Origin: Curtobacterium sp. Leaf183
GTDB taxonomy: Bacteria; Actinomycetota; Actinomycetes; Actinomycetales; Microbacteriaceae
Length of the DNA: 64,000 nt
Assembly (NCBI RefSeq): GCF_001424385.1
Contig: NZ_LMPO01000001.1
Location: 579,831 to 643,830 of the forward strand
Direction: 5' to 3'
Below the pieces are notes generated by a model. It was not told the origin of the DNA. It saw only the letters and a program-made list of their open reading frames with translations, and did no database searches. Each line of letters begins with the position of its first letter. Positions within the stretch are counted from its first letter, which is position 1. Shown here piece by piece: positions 52,426 through 60,746 of the stretch. Both the position numbers and the translations under genes were made by a program.

Positions 52426-52936
52426 CGGGCGTTCCGTTCGGTGGGGGACGTCTGGGTCGTCAAGCGCAGGGACGTGCGCGTGCTTCGAGTGGAGATGTCG
52501 GGCTCCTTGAGGGGCTCGGGCGCGGGAAGCGGCATACGGAAGGGACGCGTGCAGGCGGCGGGATGCCGGTGGGTTCGGTGACGCGTCCCCCAGACATGAT
52601 GCATCATGTGTGCCCCGTTTGGGGGGCGCTGCACAAATCGGCGTCTGAACTCCCGGTGTCGTCCGGCCGGCGCGCGCACGTCGCGGGCTGGCCGGACGGC
52701 ACCGGTCGGCGTGCGTTTTCCGTCGGTTCGCGACCCTGTCTGGGAGGCCGACGCGCGCTGCACCGTACTGTCGACCGCGCTACTCCGTGGTCCCTAGCCG
52801 CGGATGCCCGACCCCTGGACAGGGTGGACATCGTCCGACGAACCACGTCGTACCCGACGGCGTCGTAGCGCGAGGGCGTCTGCACAGCCCCGAACACGTG
52901 GCAGGCGCCCCCGCACCCCTCGCGCGATCCCTCGCA
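52426..52936. other. 511-bp gap: upstream region of the GH16-like gene
   Basis: No convincing gene is seen; frames here are arginine-rich and antisense-like. The left half should hold the promoter of the minus-strand GH16-like gene. A 16-bp perfect palindrome lies at 52594-52609, nested inside a CCCCCA/TGGGGG pair (52587-52592 with 52620-52625). The right half borders the 3' end of the GH127 gene and shows nothing further. Confidence 0.6.
52594..52609. promoter_or_regulatory. 16-bp perfect palindrome, candidate operator
   Basis: ACATGATGCATCATGT is a perfect palindrome about 170 bp upstream of the GH16-like gene, AT-rich against its surroundings. No cognate regulator is identified; the nearby TetR is one candidate. 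Confidence 0.5.
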
Positions 52937-54868
52937 TCACCGACGGACGGGCTCGTCCGGGTCGTCGACGTCCCGCCAGTTCCCGATCACCGGGAACTCC
53001 GTGACCCGGATTCGCGCCGATCCGTAGGGCACCAGTCGCAGGTCGTCGTCCGGACCGTGGTCGAGCACCGGGCTGCCGGGCGGGACGTCCGCCTGCGCCC
53101 CGGCCGTCCTCCAGCCGGTCGCTCGCGCACCGGGTGCGTGCAGCACGACCGGTGCACCGCGCCGGCCCACGAGCGACCAGGGAGCGTCGGGGACCGTGTC
53201 GCGCGTGACCCGCCACCCGTCTGCGGCTCCGACCTCGGCGAGCGCCCAGTTCCACGATCCGCGCGGGTGGACCTCCCACTCCCCGAGGCCGGGCGCGTCC
53301 TCGTGGGACACCCACCGCTCGCCCGGGGCGTACACCATCACGAGCGGCCCGAGCCGGACCGCCGCTGCCTGGCGCTCGCGCCGGACCACCCGCGCGCGCA
53401 TGGGCAGGACGAGGACGACGTCGCCGGCCGCGGACCAGTCCCGCTCCAGGGTCACGTACCCGTCCGCGGAGGCACGGGCGAGTGCGACGGCCTCGCCGCC
53501 GACCGTCAGGACCGCGTCCGTCGCCCACGCCGGGATCCGCAGGCGCAGTGCGAACGGTGCCGTCCGGTCCGTCGCCACCTGGATCGTGACGGTCTCGTCG
53601 AACGGGTACGCCGTGTCGACGACGATCGACACCGGGTCACCGTCGACGTCCGTCTCGACCGCGGACGGTGCGTACGCGACCACCCGCAACCCGTCGTCGT
53701 CGCGCAGCCACAGGTGCGCCACGAACTTCGGCCACCCCTGGTGCAGGTTCGCCGTGCAGCACCCGAAGTGCGGTTCCAGCCCGAAGATGCCGGCGTCGTC
53801 GGACGAGAAGCTCCAGTCCCGACGCGCGACGGACACCTCGACCTGGTTCGCCTGCTGGTGGTACTGGTGTCCGCGCATCTCCGGGTCGCTCGATGCCGGC
53901 AGCAGGTTGTACGCCAGGGACTCCAGCCGGTCGCCGTCCACACCTCGGCTGTACACCTGCGCGTGCACCGCGGCGGTGAACATCATCTCGACGACCTGGC
54001 AGGTCTCGATGCCCGCCGTCGCCTCGCGTCCGCCCAGCCACTCGTCGCCGGAGAACCACCCGTTGGCCTGTCCGTGCCAGCGGTCGAGCGCCCCGAAGGA
54101 CGACTCCGTCCGGGCAGCGTGCCCGGCCAGGTCGTGGTCGCGGAGTGCGTCCACCGCACCGGTCTTCAGCCCCATGGCGACGTTCGGTCCGTGGGTCCGG
54201 TGCGAGAACGTACGAGCGGGCCCGGTGATCAGTCCGTCCGCCAGGTAGTCGTCCCACCGCGTGGTCTGCGCCGCGAGCAGGTCGACCAGGTCCAGCAGCC
54301 AGGCATCACCGGTCCGCTCGTACAGCCACCAGACCGACAGGGCGTTGTCGGCGCCCCGGGCACGCCCCCACGACGTCAGCGGCCGGCCGGGGAGGTGGTC
54401 GAGCTGGTGCCGGAAGTACCGTTCGAGGAACGGGGCCACCCGGTCGTCCCCGGTGGCGTCGGCGTGCTGGGTGAGCACCTTGAGGGCGACCATGCGGGGC
54501 CACCAGTCGTCGTTCCCGGCCGGTCCGAAGAACCCGTCGTCGCGCTGCGACCCGAGGATCCACTCGATCCACGGTCCGGCGAGCGCGAGCAGCGTCTCGT
54601 CGTGCAGGACGTGGGCGAGCGGGACCAGCCCGTCCAGGTAGTACGGGCCGCGCTCCCAGTTCTCGCCCGGACCACCGTGCCAGCCGCTGTCCGGACCGAC
54701 GTCGGGCCAGATCGCCTCGAGCTGCCCGGTGATGTTGTCGGCCTGCAGCCGCAGCTGGTCGAGCAGCCAGCCGCGCGGGGTGATGCTGCCGAGCGGGAGC
54801 GGACGGTGCGATCGGCCCTCGGTGGTGGCGACGGTGCCGTCGGTGGTCGGGATGTCCTGGATGGTCAT
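52937..54868 (-). CDS. GH127-family beta-L-arabinofuranosidase
   Basis: A 643-residue cytoplasmic (alpha/alpha)6-barrel glycosidase with a C-terminal beta-sandwich. The active-site residues known from Bifidobacterium HypBA1 are all present: Glu288 and Cys290 in GIETCQVVEMM, and Cys370-Cys371 in HFGCCTANLHQG, which serve as zinc ligands and the cysteine nucleophile. It should release L-arabinofuranose from arabinosides or plant glycoproteins; related specificities in GH146 cannot be excluded. The ATG overlaps the ABC permease stop, and it is the last gene of an importer operon. No signal peptide, so the substrate is imported first. Confidence 0.92.
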   Translation of the reverse strand: MTIQDIPTTDGTVATTEGRSHRPLPLGSITPRGWLLDQLRLQADNITGQLEAIWPDVGPDSGWHGGPGENWERGPYYLDGLVPLAHVLHDETLLALAGPWIEWILGSQRDDGFFGPAGNDDWWPRMVALKVLTQHADATGDDRVAPFLERYFRHQLDHLPGRPLTSWGRARGADNALSVWWLYERTGDAWLLDLVDLLAAQTTRWDDYLADGLITGPARTFSHRTHGPNVAMGLKTGAVDALRDHDLAGHAARTESSFGALDRWHGQANGWFSGDEWLGGREATAGIETCQVVEMMFTAAVHAQVYSRGVDGDRLESLAYNLLPASSDPEMRGHQYHQQANQVEVSVARRDWSFSSDDAGIFGLEPHFGCCTANLHQGWPKFVAHLWLRDDDGLRVVAYAPSAVETDVDGDPVSIVVDTAYPFDETVTIQVATDRTAPFALRLRIPAWATDAVLTVGGEAVALARASADGYVTLERDWSAAGDVVLVLPMRARVVRRERQAAAVRLGPLVMVYAPGERWVSHEDAPGLGEWEVHPRGSWNWALAEVGAADGWRVTRDTVPDAPWSLVGRRGAPVVLHAPGARATGWRTAGAQADVPPGSPVLDHGPDDDLRLVPYGSARIRVTEFPVIGNWRDVDDPDEPVRR

Positions 54869-55830
54869 TTGATGGATCCTCCGATGAGACCTCGGGTGTA
54901 GTACCGCTGCAGGGCGAGGAACAGCACGACCACCGGCACGGTCGCGACGCACGCGACGGCGGTGAGGAGCCCCGGGTCGATCACCGGGACGCCGGGGATC
55001 TTGAAGGACGTGCTGATGCTCGAGAGTGCGAGCGGCAGGGTGTACTTGCTGTCGGTCGACAGGAACGTCACCGAGCTGAGCAGGTCGTTCCAGCCGGCCA
55101 TGAAGCCGAACAGGGCGGTGGTGACGAGTCCGGGCCACGCCAGCGGCAGCATCACCGAGCGCAGGATGCGCCCCGTGCCGGCACCGTCGATGGCCGCGGC
55201 GTCCTCGAGCTCGGGCGGGATGCCGTCGAACGTGTTCCGCATGACGAACACCGAGAACGGCAGCTGCAGCGTCACGAGGACGAGCACCACCCCCGCGAGC
55301 GAGTCGAGCAGCCCGAGCTTGCCCAGGATGATCGACAGCGGGGTCAGCAGCCCCTGGAACGGGACGACGAGCGGCGCGAGCAGGAGCACGAACACGACCG
55401 ACGAACCGCGGAACCGGATCTTCGACAGCGCGTAGGCGGCGAGCGTCGACACGAGGGCGACGAGCACGGCGACCGCGATGGCGACGACGAACGAGTTCAC
55501 GATGTTCTGCCGGAGGTCCACCGAGGGGTCGAACACCTTGGCGTAGTTCCGGAGCGTGAGCGTCGCGATCGACTCGAACCCGATCCCCCGCGCGTCCGCG
55601 TCCGCCGGCAGGAACGACCGGAACAGGATGTAGACGATCGGTGCGATGAACAGCAGCGCGAGCACCGTGCCGACGGCGATGTAGGCGACGTCGCCCGCAT
55701 GCACGCGACGTCGGCGTGGTGGGGTCACGCCCGGCGCGTCCGCCCGGTCCGCGGCATCCGACGTGGAGGCTCCACCCGCGCTGCGTCGGGAGGCTGCGGT
55801 CGTGCGCCCGGTGACGTCGGTCGCGCTCAT
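54865..55830 (-). CDS. Carbohydrate ABC transporter permease, MalG type
   Basis: A 321-residue inner-membrane permease. A disordered N terminus is followed by six helices and the EAA-type loop ELEDAAAIDGAGTGRILRSV, then a characteristic C-terminal QRYYTRGLIGGSIK. It is paired with the MalF-type permease upstream. The ATG overlaps the upstream stop (ATGA). It belongs to the CUT1 family of sugar importers. Confidence 0.94.
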   Translation of the reverse strand: MSATDVTGRTTAASRRSAGGASTSDAADRADAPGVTPPRRRRVHAGDVAYIAVGTVLALLFIAPIVYILFRSFLPADADARGIGFESIATLTLRNYAKVFDPSVDLRQNIVNSFVVAIAVAVLVALVSTLAAYALSKIRFRGSSVVFVLLLAPLVVPFQGLLTPLSIILGKLGLLDSLAGVVLVLVTLQLPFSVFVMRNTFDGIPPELEDAAAIDGAGTGRILRSVMLPLAWPGLVTTALFGFMAGWNDLLSSVTFLSTDSKYTLPLALSSISTSFKIPGVPVIDPGLLTAVACVATVPVVVLFLALQRYYTRGLIGGSIK

Positions 55831-56777
55831 CGGTCGTCCTCCGCTCCGGTCGAACGCAGCGCCCGCAGCTGGACGACCGCGATGGCGAGGATGATCACGG
55901 TGAGGATCATCGACAGGGCGGCGCCGTACCCGAGGTCGTAGCGGACGAAGGACTGCTGGTACGTGTACATGACCGTCGTGGTGGTGGCCCCGCTCGGACC
56001 GCCCTTCGTCAGCACGTAGAACTGGTCGAAGACGAGGATCGAGCCGGACACCGCGAGCAGCAGGCACAGCGCGAACTGCCGCCGGACCAGCGGGAAGACG
56101 ACGGACCCCTCTCGCCGCCACCACCCGGCGCCGTCGATCTTGGACGCCTCGATCACCTCGGTCGGCACGGCCTGCATGCCGGCCATCAGCAGGATCATCG
56201 CGACGCCCATCGACTTCCACACCGTCAGGACGATGACCGCCCAGAACGCCGGGCCGGGCGCCGTGAACCACGCGGTGTCACCGTCGGTCAGCCCGACGGA
56301 CCGCAGGAGCACGTTGATCACGCCCGTGCCGGGGACGAGCAGCACGTTCGCCATGTAGGCCGCCGCGGTGAAGCCGATGACGACCGGCATGAAGAACGCG
56401 GTCCTGACGAACGACACGAACCGGCCCTCGCCGCGGACCATCGTCGCCGCCGCGTAGCTCACGGCCATCCCGAGCGGCACCGCCACGACGGTGAACAGCA
56501 GTGAGAAGACGAGCGAGCGCCAGAAGGCCGCGTCCTGGAACGCCTGCGTGTAGTTCGCGACGCCCGCCAGGCTGACCTTGCCGAGCAGCGGCCAGTTCGA
56601 GAACGACATCCCGACGAGCAGCACCATCGGCACGACGAAGAACACGAGCGCGAGGACGAGGGCGGGGGCGACCAGCACCCACGCCAGCGTCTGTCGGCGA
56701 CGGCTCCCGGCACGCGGCCGGGACCGCGTGGTCCCGGCCGCGGCCCCGGCGAGCGCCGTGGACGTGACGGCTGTCAC
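55827..56777 (-). CDS. Carbohydrate ABC transporter permease, MalF type
   Basis: A 316-residue permease with an arginine-rich N terminus, six membrane helices and the EAA loop VPTEVIEASKIDGAGWWRRE. Partner of the MalG-type subunit. GTG 56777 overlaps the stop of the solute-binding protein gene (GTGA). No ATP-binding subunit is in the operon; in CUT1 systems a shared MsmX/MsiK-like ATPase usually serves several importers. Confidence 0.94.
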   Translation of the reverse strand: MTAVTSTALAGAAAGTTRSRPRAGSRRRQTLAWVLVAPALVLALVFFVVPMVLLVGMSFSNWPLLGKVSLAGVANYTQAFQDAAFWRSLVFSLLFTVVAVPLGMAVSYAAATMVRGEGRFVSFVRTAFFMPVVIGFTAAAYMANVLLVPGTGVINVLLRSVGLTDGDTAWFTAPGPAFWAVIVLTVWKSMGVAMILLMAGMQAVPTEVIEASKIDGAGWWRREGSVVFPLVRRQFALCLLLAVSGSILVFDQFYVLTKGGPSGATTTTVMYTYQQSFVRYDLGYGAALSMILTVIILAIAVVQLRALRSTGAEDDR

Positions 56778-58075
56778 TGTCCGACCTGGCTGTACGCCTG
56801 CTCGATGAGCGAGTTCGCCTGCTTCTCGGCGCTCGCCAGGGCGGTGGACGCGTCGGCCCCCTGGAAGATCACCTTCTGGGACTGCTGCGCCCATGGGCCG
56901 TTCGGGTCGTTGATGACCGCGTTGTACGCGATGCTCTTCGGCAGCTTGCCGATCGCCAGCGTGTCGACGATGTCCTTCGACCAGTCGTCCGTCGCCAGGG
57001 TCTTCGCCACGGTCAGGTCGGGTGCGATCCAGCCCTGCGACAGGTCGATCTGCGCCGCCTGCTTCGAGCTGACGAGCCACTTCATGAGCGCCCACGCACC
57101 GTCGGCGTTCTTCGCCCCCGCGGTCATGCCGATCTCGTCACCGCCGAGGAACGAGCCCGAGCCGCCGTCCACGCCGGGGATGCCGACCGCGCTGCCGAAG
57201 TCGGCCTTCTTCGCGGTGAGCGTGTTCGCCCCGCCGAACACGATGCCGACCTTGCCGTTCAGCGCGTTCTCCTGCCCGACGTTGCCCGGGTCCTGGTTCG
57301 GCTGGTCGGTCTTCTGCATCAGGCCGGACTTCCACATGTCCTGGTACCAGTCGACCATGCCGACGAGCGCGTCGCTCGTGAACTCCGCCTTCTGGTTCTT
57401 GCCCGCGGCGGTGAGCACGGTGCCGCTCTTCGCCCACGAGCTCGGGAACCCGGTCCACGCCTGCCCGACGCCGCCCAGGGTCGAGAACCCGGAGACCCCG
57501 CCGCCGAGCGCCTGGATCTTCTCGGCCGCGGCCTTGACCTCGGCGAGGGACGTCGGCGGCTTCGTCGGGTCGAGCCCCGCCTTGGTGAACAGCGACTTGT
57601 TCCAGAACATCTGCGACCCGGTGAGCGCGACCGGCAGGGCGTAGTTCTTGCCGTCGAGCGTGCCGATCTCGACACCGGCCGGGGCGAGGTCGTCCGTGTT
57701 CGACAGCTTCGCCACCCGGTCCGTGACGTCGGCGAGCAGGCCCTGGGTCGCGAGCAGCGGCGTGTTGACGATGTCGTAGCTGACCAGGTCGGGCACCGAC
57801 CCGGCCCGGGCCGAGTTCGCCAGCTTCGTGAGGTACTGGTCGGCCTGGATCGTGGAGATCTTCACCGTGACGTCGGGGTGCGCCTTCTCGTACGCCTTGA
57901 CCTGGTCGGACAGGTCGACGCCCCCGTCGCGCTGCCACAGCGTGACGGTGCCCTTCGCGGCACCACCGCCGTCGGCTGTGCCGCTCGAGGAACACCCTGC
58001 CAAGCCGAGTGCGGCGACCGTGAGGGCGGCCACCAGGGTCGCGCTCCGCCGGATCGTGGATGTCTTCATCGTCAT
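56774..58075 (-). CDS. Carbohydrate ABC transporter solute-binding lipoprotein
   Basis: A 433-residue type I extracellular solute-binding protein. The signal peptide ends in the lipobox LAGC near residue 28. The mature part has GTVTLWQRDGGVDLSDQVKA, the sugar-binding FSTLGGVGQAWTGFPSSW, and a C-terminal helix lobe. It captures a sugar, probably an arabinoside, outside the membrane. Two ATGs (58075 and 58069) are possible, each with a purine-rich site upstream. It is first in the operon, preceded by LacI-type operators. Confidence 0.94.
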   Translation of the reverse strand: MTMKTSTIRRSATLVAALTVAALGLAGCSSSGTADGGGAAKGTVTLWQRDGGVDLSDQVKAYEKAHPDVTVKISTIQADQYLTKLANSARAGSVPDLVSYDIVNTPLLATQGLLADVTDRVAKLSNTDDLAPAGVEIGTLDGKNYALPVALTGSQMFWNKSLFTKAGLDPTKPPTSLAEVKAAAEKIQALGGGVSGFSTLGGVGQAWTGFPSSWAKSGTVLTAAGKNQKAEFTSDALVGMVDWYQDMWKSGLMQKTDQPNQDPGNVGQENALNGKVGIVFGGANTLTAKKADFGSAVGIPGVDGGSGSFLGGDEIGMTAGAKNADGAWALMKWLVSSKQAAQIDLSQGWIAPDLTVAKTLATDDWSKDIVDTLAIGKLPKSIAYNAVINDPNGPWAQQSQKVIFQGADASTALASAEKQANSLIEQAYSQVGQ

Positions 58076-58088
58076 CTCCAAGTCGCTC

Positions 58089-58110
58089 CTTGCCGCAGCG
58101 TTGCGGCAAG
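58089..58110. promoter_or_regulatory. LacI-type operator in front of the ABC importer operon
   Basis: A 22-bp palindrome with arms CTTGCCGCA / TGCGGCAAG around a 4-bp centre. It lies just upstream of the solute-binding protein start. A second, shorter near-palindrome GCAAGCTTTGC overlaps its edge at 58106-58116. Confidence 0.65.
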
Positions 58111-58179
58111 CTTTGCTGTGTTTGCCGACGCTAGAGCGCCGCGAAACGCGTGTCAATGCTTGACGACCGAATCGTGATG

Positions 58180-58194
58180 CGGCAAGGTTTGCCG
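58180..58194. promoter_or_regulatory. Second LacI-type operator, near the lacI-family gene
   Basis: CGGCAA-N3-TTGCCG at 58180-58194, sharing the CGGCAA/TTGCCG half-sites with the operator at 58089 and lying 49 bp before the regulator start. Suggests autoregulation. Confidence 0.6.
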
Positions 58195-58243
58195 AGTGCC
58201 GTCCGACCGGACGGAGCGCGGACCGCATCACGAGGAGGACAGC

Positions 58244-59242
58244 GTGGTCAACCGTCGAGAGGTGACCCTCGCCGACGTCGCCGCCCAGACCGGGGTCTCG
58301 GTCGGCACGGTGTCCAAGGTCCTGAACGGGCGGGGGCAGATCGCCGAGGCGACCCGTCAGCGTGTGGCAGCGGTGGCGACCGCCCTGGGACTGACCGTGC
58401 GCGCCGAGACGCGGGTCGATCCTCCCGGCCGGTCCTTCCTGGTCGGCGTGCTGTCGACGGACGCGTACGGACGGTTCACCATCCCGATCCTGACGGGCGC
58501 CGAGGACACCTTCGGGCCCGGCGAGGTCTCGATGCTGCTCGCCGAGAGTCGCGGCGACCCGATCCGCGAAGCCCACTACGTGCAGACGTTCCTCAAGCAA
58601 CGCGTCGACGGGATCGTCGTGACCGGGCGCTCGAGCGACCCGCGCCCGTCGATCACCGAACTGCTGGGCGTGCCCGCCGTGTACGCACTCGCGCCGTCCC
58701 TCGACCCCCGGGACGTCTCGATCGTGCCGGATGACGAAGCCGGTGCCGCTCGGGCGATCGACCACATGCTCGGGTCCGGACGCCGCTCCATCGCGGTGGT
58801 CTCCGGTGCCCGGCGCCACACCGCCAGCTCGCACCGTGTCGACAGCGCCAAGCGGGCGATCGCCGCCGCGGGTGCCACGCTCGCCGGCGGGGACGCGCTC
58901 TACGGCGAGTGGAGCGAACGCTGGGGCTACGAGGCGGCGACACGGCTGCTCGCGACGGACTTCGACGGTGTGTTCTGCACGAGTGACCAGATCGCCCGCG
59001 GCGTGGTCGACTGCCTGCGTGACGCCGGCGTGTCCGTCCCCACCCAGGTCGGCGTCGTCGGCGTCGACAACTGGAGCGTCATCACCGACGCGGCACGGCC
59101 GAGCATCACGTCGGTGGACCTCAACCTGCGCGAGGTCGGGCGCCAGGCCGCGGCCCTGCTCATGCAGATGATCCAGGACCAGGCGGTCCCGGGCGGGGTC
59201 CGCACCGCCGAGTGCTTCCTGGTGCCGAGGCAGTCGACGTGA
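58244..59242 (+). CDS. LacI-family transcriptional regulator
   Basis: A 332-residue repressor. LADVAAQTGVSVGTVSKVLN is the LacI helix-turn-helix, followed by a periplasmic-binding-protein-like effector domain (LVGVLSTDAYGRFTIPILTG, VDNWSVITDAARPSITSVDL). It is divergent from the importer/GH127 operon, and matching palindromes lie in front of both, so it should repress the operon until a sugar, plausibly L-arabinose or an arabinoside, binds. GTG 58244 has GAGGAGG five bases upstream. Confidence 0.94.
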   Translation: MVNRREVTLADVAAQTGVSVGTVSKVLNGRGQIAEATRQRVAAVATALGLTVRAETRVDPPGRSFLVGVLSTDAYGRFTIPILTGAEDTFGPGEVSMLLAESRGDPIREAHYVQTFLKQRVDGIVVTGRSSDPRPSITELLGVPAVYALAPSLDPRDVSIVPDDEAGAARAIDHMLGSGRRSIAVVSGARRHTASSHRVDSAKRAIAAAGATLAGGDALYGEWSERWGYEAATRLLATDFDGVFCTSDQIARGVVDCLRDAGVSVPTQVGVVGVDNWSVITDAARPSITSVDLNLREVGRQAAALLMQMIQDQAVPGGVRTAECFLVPRQST

Positions 59243-60258
59243 GCGAGCCGGACCGGGCTCCCGCCAGGAGCGAGCCGGACCGGATACTCGCCGCGGCCGG
59301 TCTTCCGTCGGACGGCCCCTGGGCGCGGAAGAGCGGATGGGTCAGCCGCGCCTGGATCGGAGACCGGGTCGTGGTCCGCGTCGGCGGCGCACAGGCGGCC
59401 GACGCCTACCGACACGAGGCCGCCGTGGTCCCCCTGCTGCCGCCGGACGTGCCACACGCGCCGTACCTGGGCAGCGGGGACGGACCAGACGGCGCCTGGT
59501 ACGTCTCCGGTCGACTCCCCGGCCAGTTGCTGCACGATGCGTGGCCGTCGGCGTCCGTCGGCCAGCGTCGTGCGCTCGTGCACGACCTGGGCACGGCACT
59601 CCGGGCGCTCCACCGTGTGCCGGCACCGGCAGGACTCCAGCCGCCCTGGTTGGCCGACGCGCTCGACGGCCCGCACGACGTCTGGCCCGCCTACCACCCG
59701 CCCGTCGTGGCGGTGGCACCGACCCTCGTCGACGACGCGCGACGGGTGCCCGGTCACGACGCGCGGCTGCTCGACGCCGTCGGACGGTGGATCGGGGAAC
59801 GCTTGCCCCTGTTCGCCGACGACGAGCTGGTCCTGGTGCACGGGGACCTGCACGGCTCGAACCTCGTCGTCGAGGACGACCCGGTGTCCGGGCCGGCCGT
59901 GTCGGGGCTGATCGACTTCGCCGAGACGATCGCCGCGCCCGCCGACGTCGAGCTCGACACGATCCTGCGCTGGTGCGCCCGTCCGTCGGAGTTCCCGCCG
60001 ACGCCGGACGCGCAGGGCCTCGACCCGGCAACGCTCGCGGCGGTGCCGGAGTGGTTGCGCGAGGCCTACCCGGAGCTGTTCGCGCGGGCGGACCTCCGGG
60101 CGCGGCTCGAGTTCTGCGACATGTGGGTGGAGCTGGCGATCGCGGCGCACCACCCGGAGAGCGCGGTGCGGGACCTCGCCGCGGGACGGATGACCGGCCT
60201 GCTCGAGGGCCGGAGCCACCTCCATGCGTTCCCGGTGCTGGAGCGCGATCGACGGTGA
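59239..60258 (+). CDS. Aminoglycoside phosphotransferase (APH)-family kinase
   Basis: A 339-residue protein-kinase-like phosphotransferase: LVHGDLHGSNLVV is the catalytic Brenner motif and GLIDFAETIAA the metal-binding Asp segment. The GTG at 59239 overlaps the LacI-family stop (GTGA), so the two are co-expressed. Family members phosphorylate antibiotics, sugars or other small molecules. Coupling to a sugar-responsive LacI makes a sugar kinase role at least as likely as drug resistance, but this is not shown by the sequence. Confidence 0.87.
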   Translation: MSEPDRAPARSEPDRILAAAGLPSDGPWARKSGWVSRAWIGDRVVVRVGGAQAADAYRHEAAVVPLLPPDVPHAPYLGSGDGPDGAWYVSGRLPGQLLHDAWPSASVGQRRALVHDLGTALRALHRVPAPAGLQPPWLADALDGPHDVWPAYHPPVVAVAPTLVDDARRVPGHDARLLDAVGRWIGERLPLFADDELVLVHGDLHGSNLVVEDDPVSGPAVSGLIDFAETIAAPADVELDTILRWCARPSEFPPTPDAQGLDPATLAAVPEWLREAYPELFARADLRARLEFCDMWVELAIAAHHPESAVRDLAAGRMTGLLEGRSHLHAFPVLERDRR

Positions 60259-60746
60259 TCGAGATCCGCGCGCGTCGGGTCGCACCGTGCAGACCGAGCC
60301 GCGCGACTGGTTCCTCGCCCGCGACAAACGCGGGAACACCGCGACGGACGTCCGTGCCGGCAGGGACGACGGCCTGGCTTGACGCCTCCGTGGCACGACC
60401 ACGTTCTGATCCGGCTCGCCTGCACCGGGAGGCCCGTTCTGCGGTCTGAGCGCACCCCGGCGCTGACCGCGGGGGTCCACGCAACGAGCACGCTCGGTGA
60501 CGAATCCGGTCGGCAGATCCCGCGGTTCGCGCACCTCATTCGTCATCCCCCAGAACGAAGTCGTCCGCCCGGCCGCGGGGTTGTTGCGCGGGCCGCCGAC
60601 ATCGCCGCGTCGGGGCCGCAACCGCGCACGTTTCCGCCGGAAAGTGGGCGAATTGCGTCGCCGCTTGCTCATTAGGATTCCGTCAGGACCAGCCACCGGG
60701 CCCGGTCCTCCTGCTTCCGCAGCAGCCCAACGACGGGAGGTTCGAC
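60259..60746 (+). other. 488-bp gap upstream of the DUF6421 gene
   Basis: No convincing gene; the open frames are arginine- and proline-rich with no ribosome binding sites. A TAGGAT at 60673-60678 could be the -10 box of the downstream operon (GAATTG 17 bp further up is a poor -35 match). GGGAGG precedes ATG 60747. One half of the family-A palindrome sequence (CACCGGGAGGCCCG) occurs near 60425 without its partner. Confidence 0.5.

Noticed and set aside
59239-60258. Antibiotic resistance gene
   Set aside because: The APH fold covers many substrates; nothing in the sequence or context shows drug modification, so only the family name is given.
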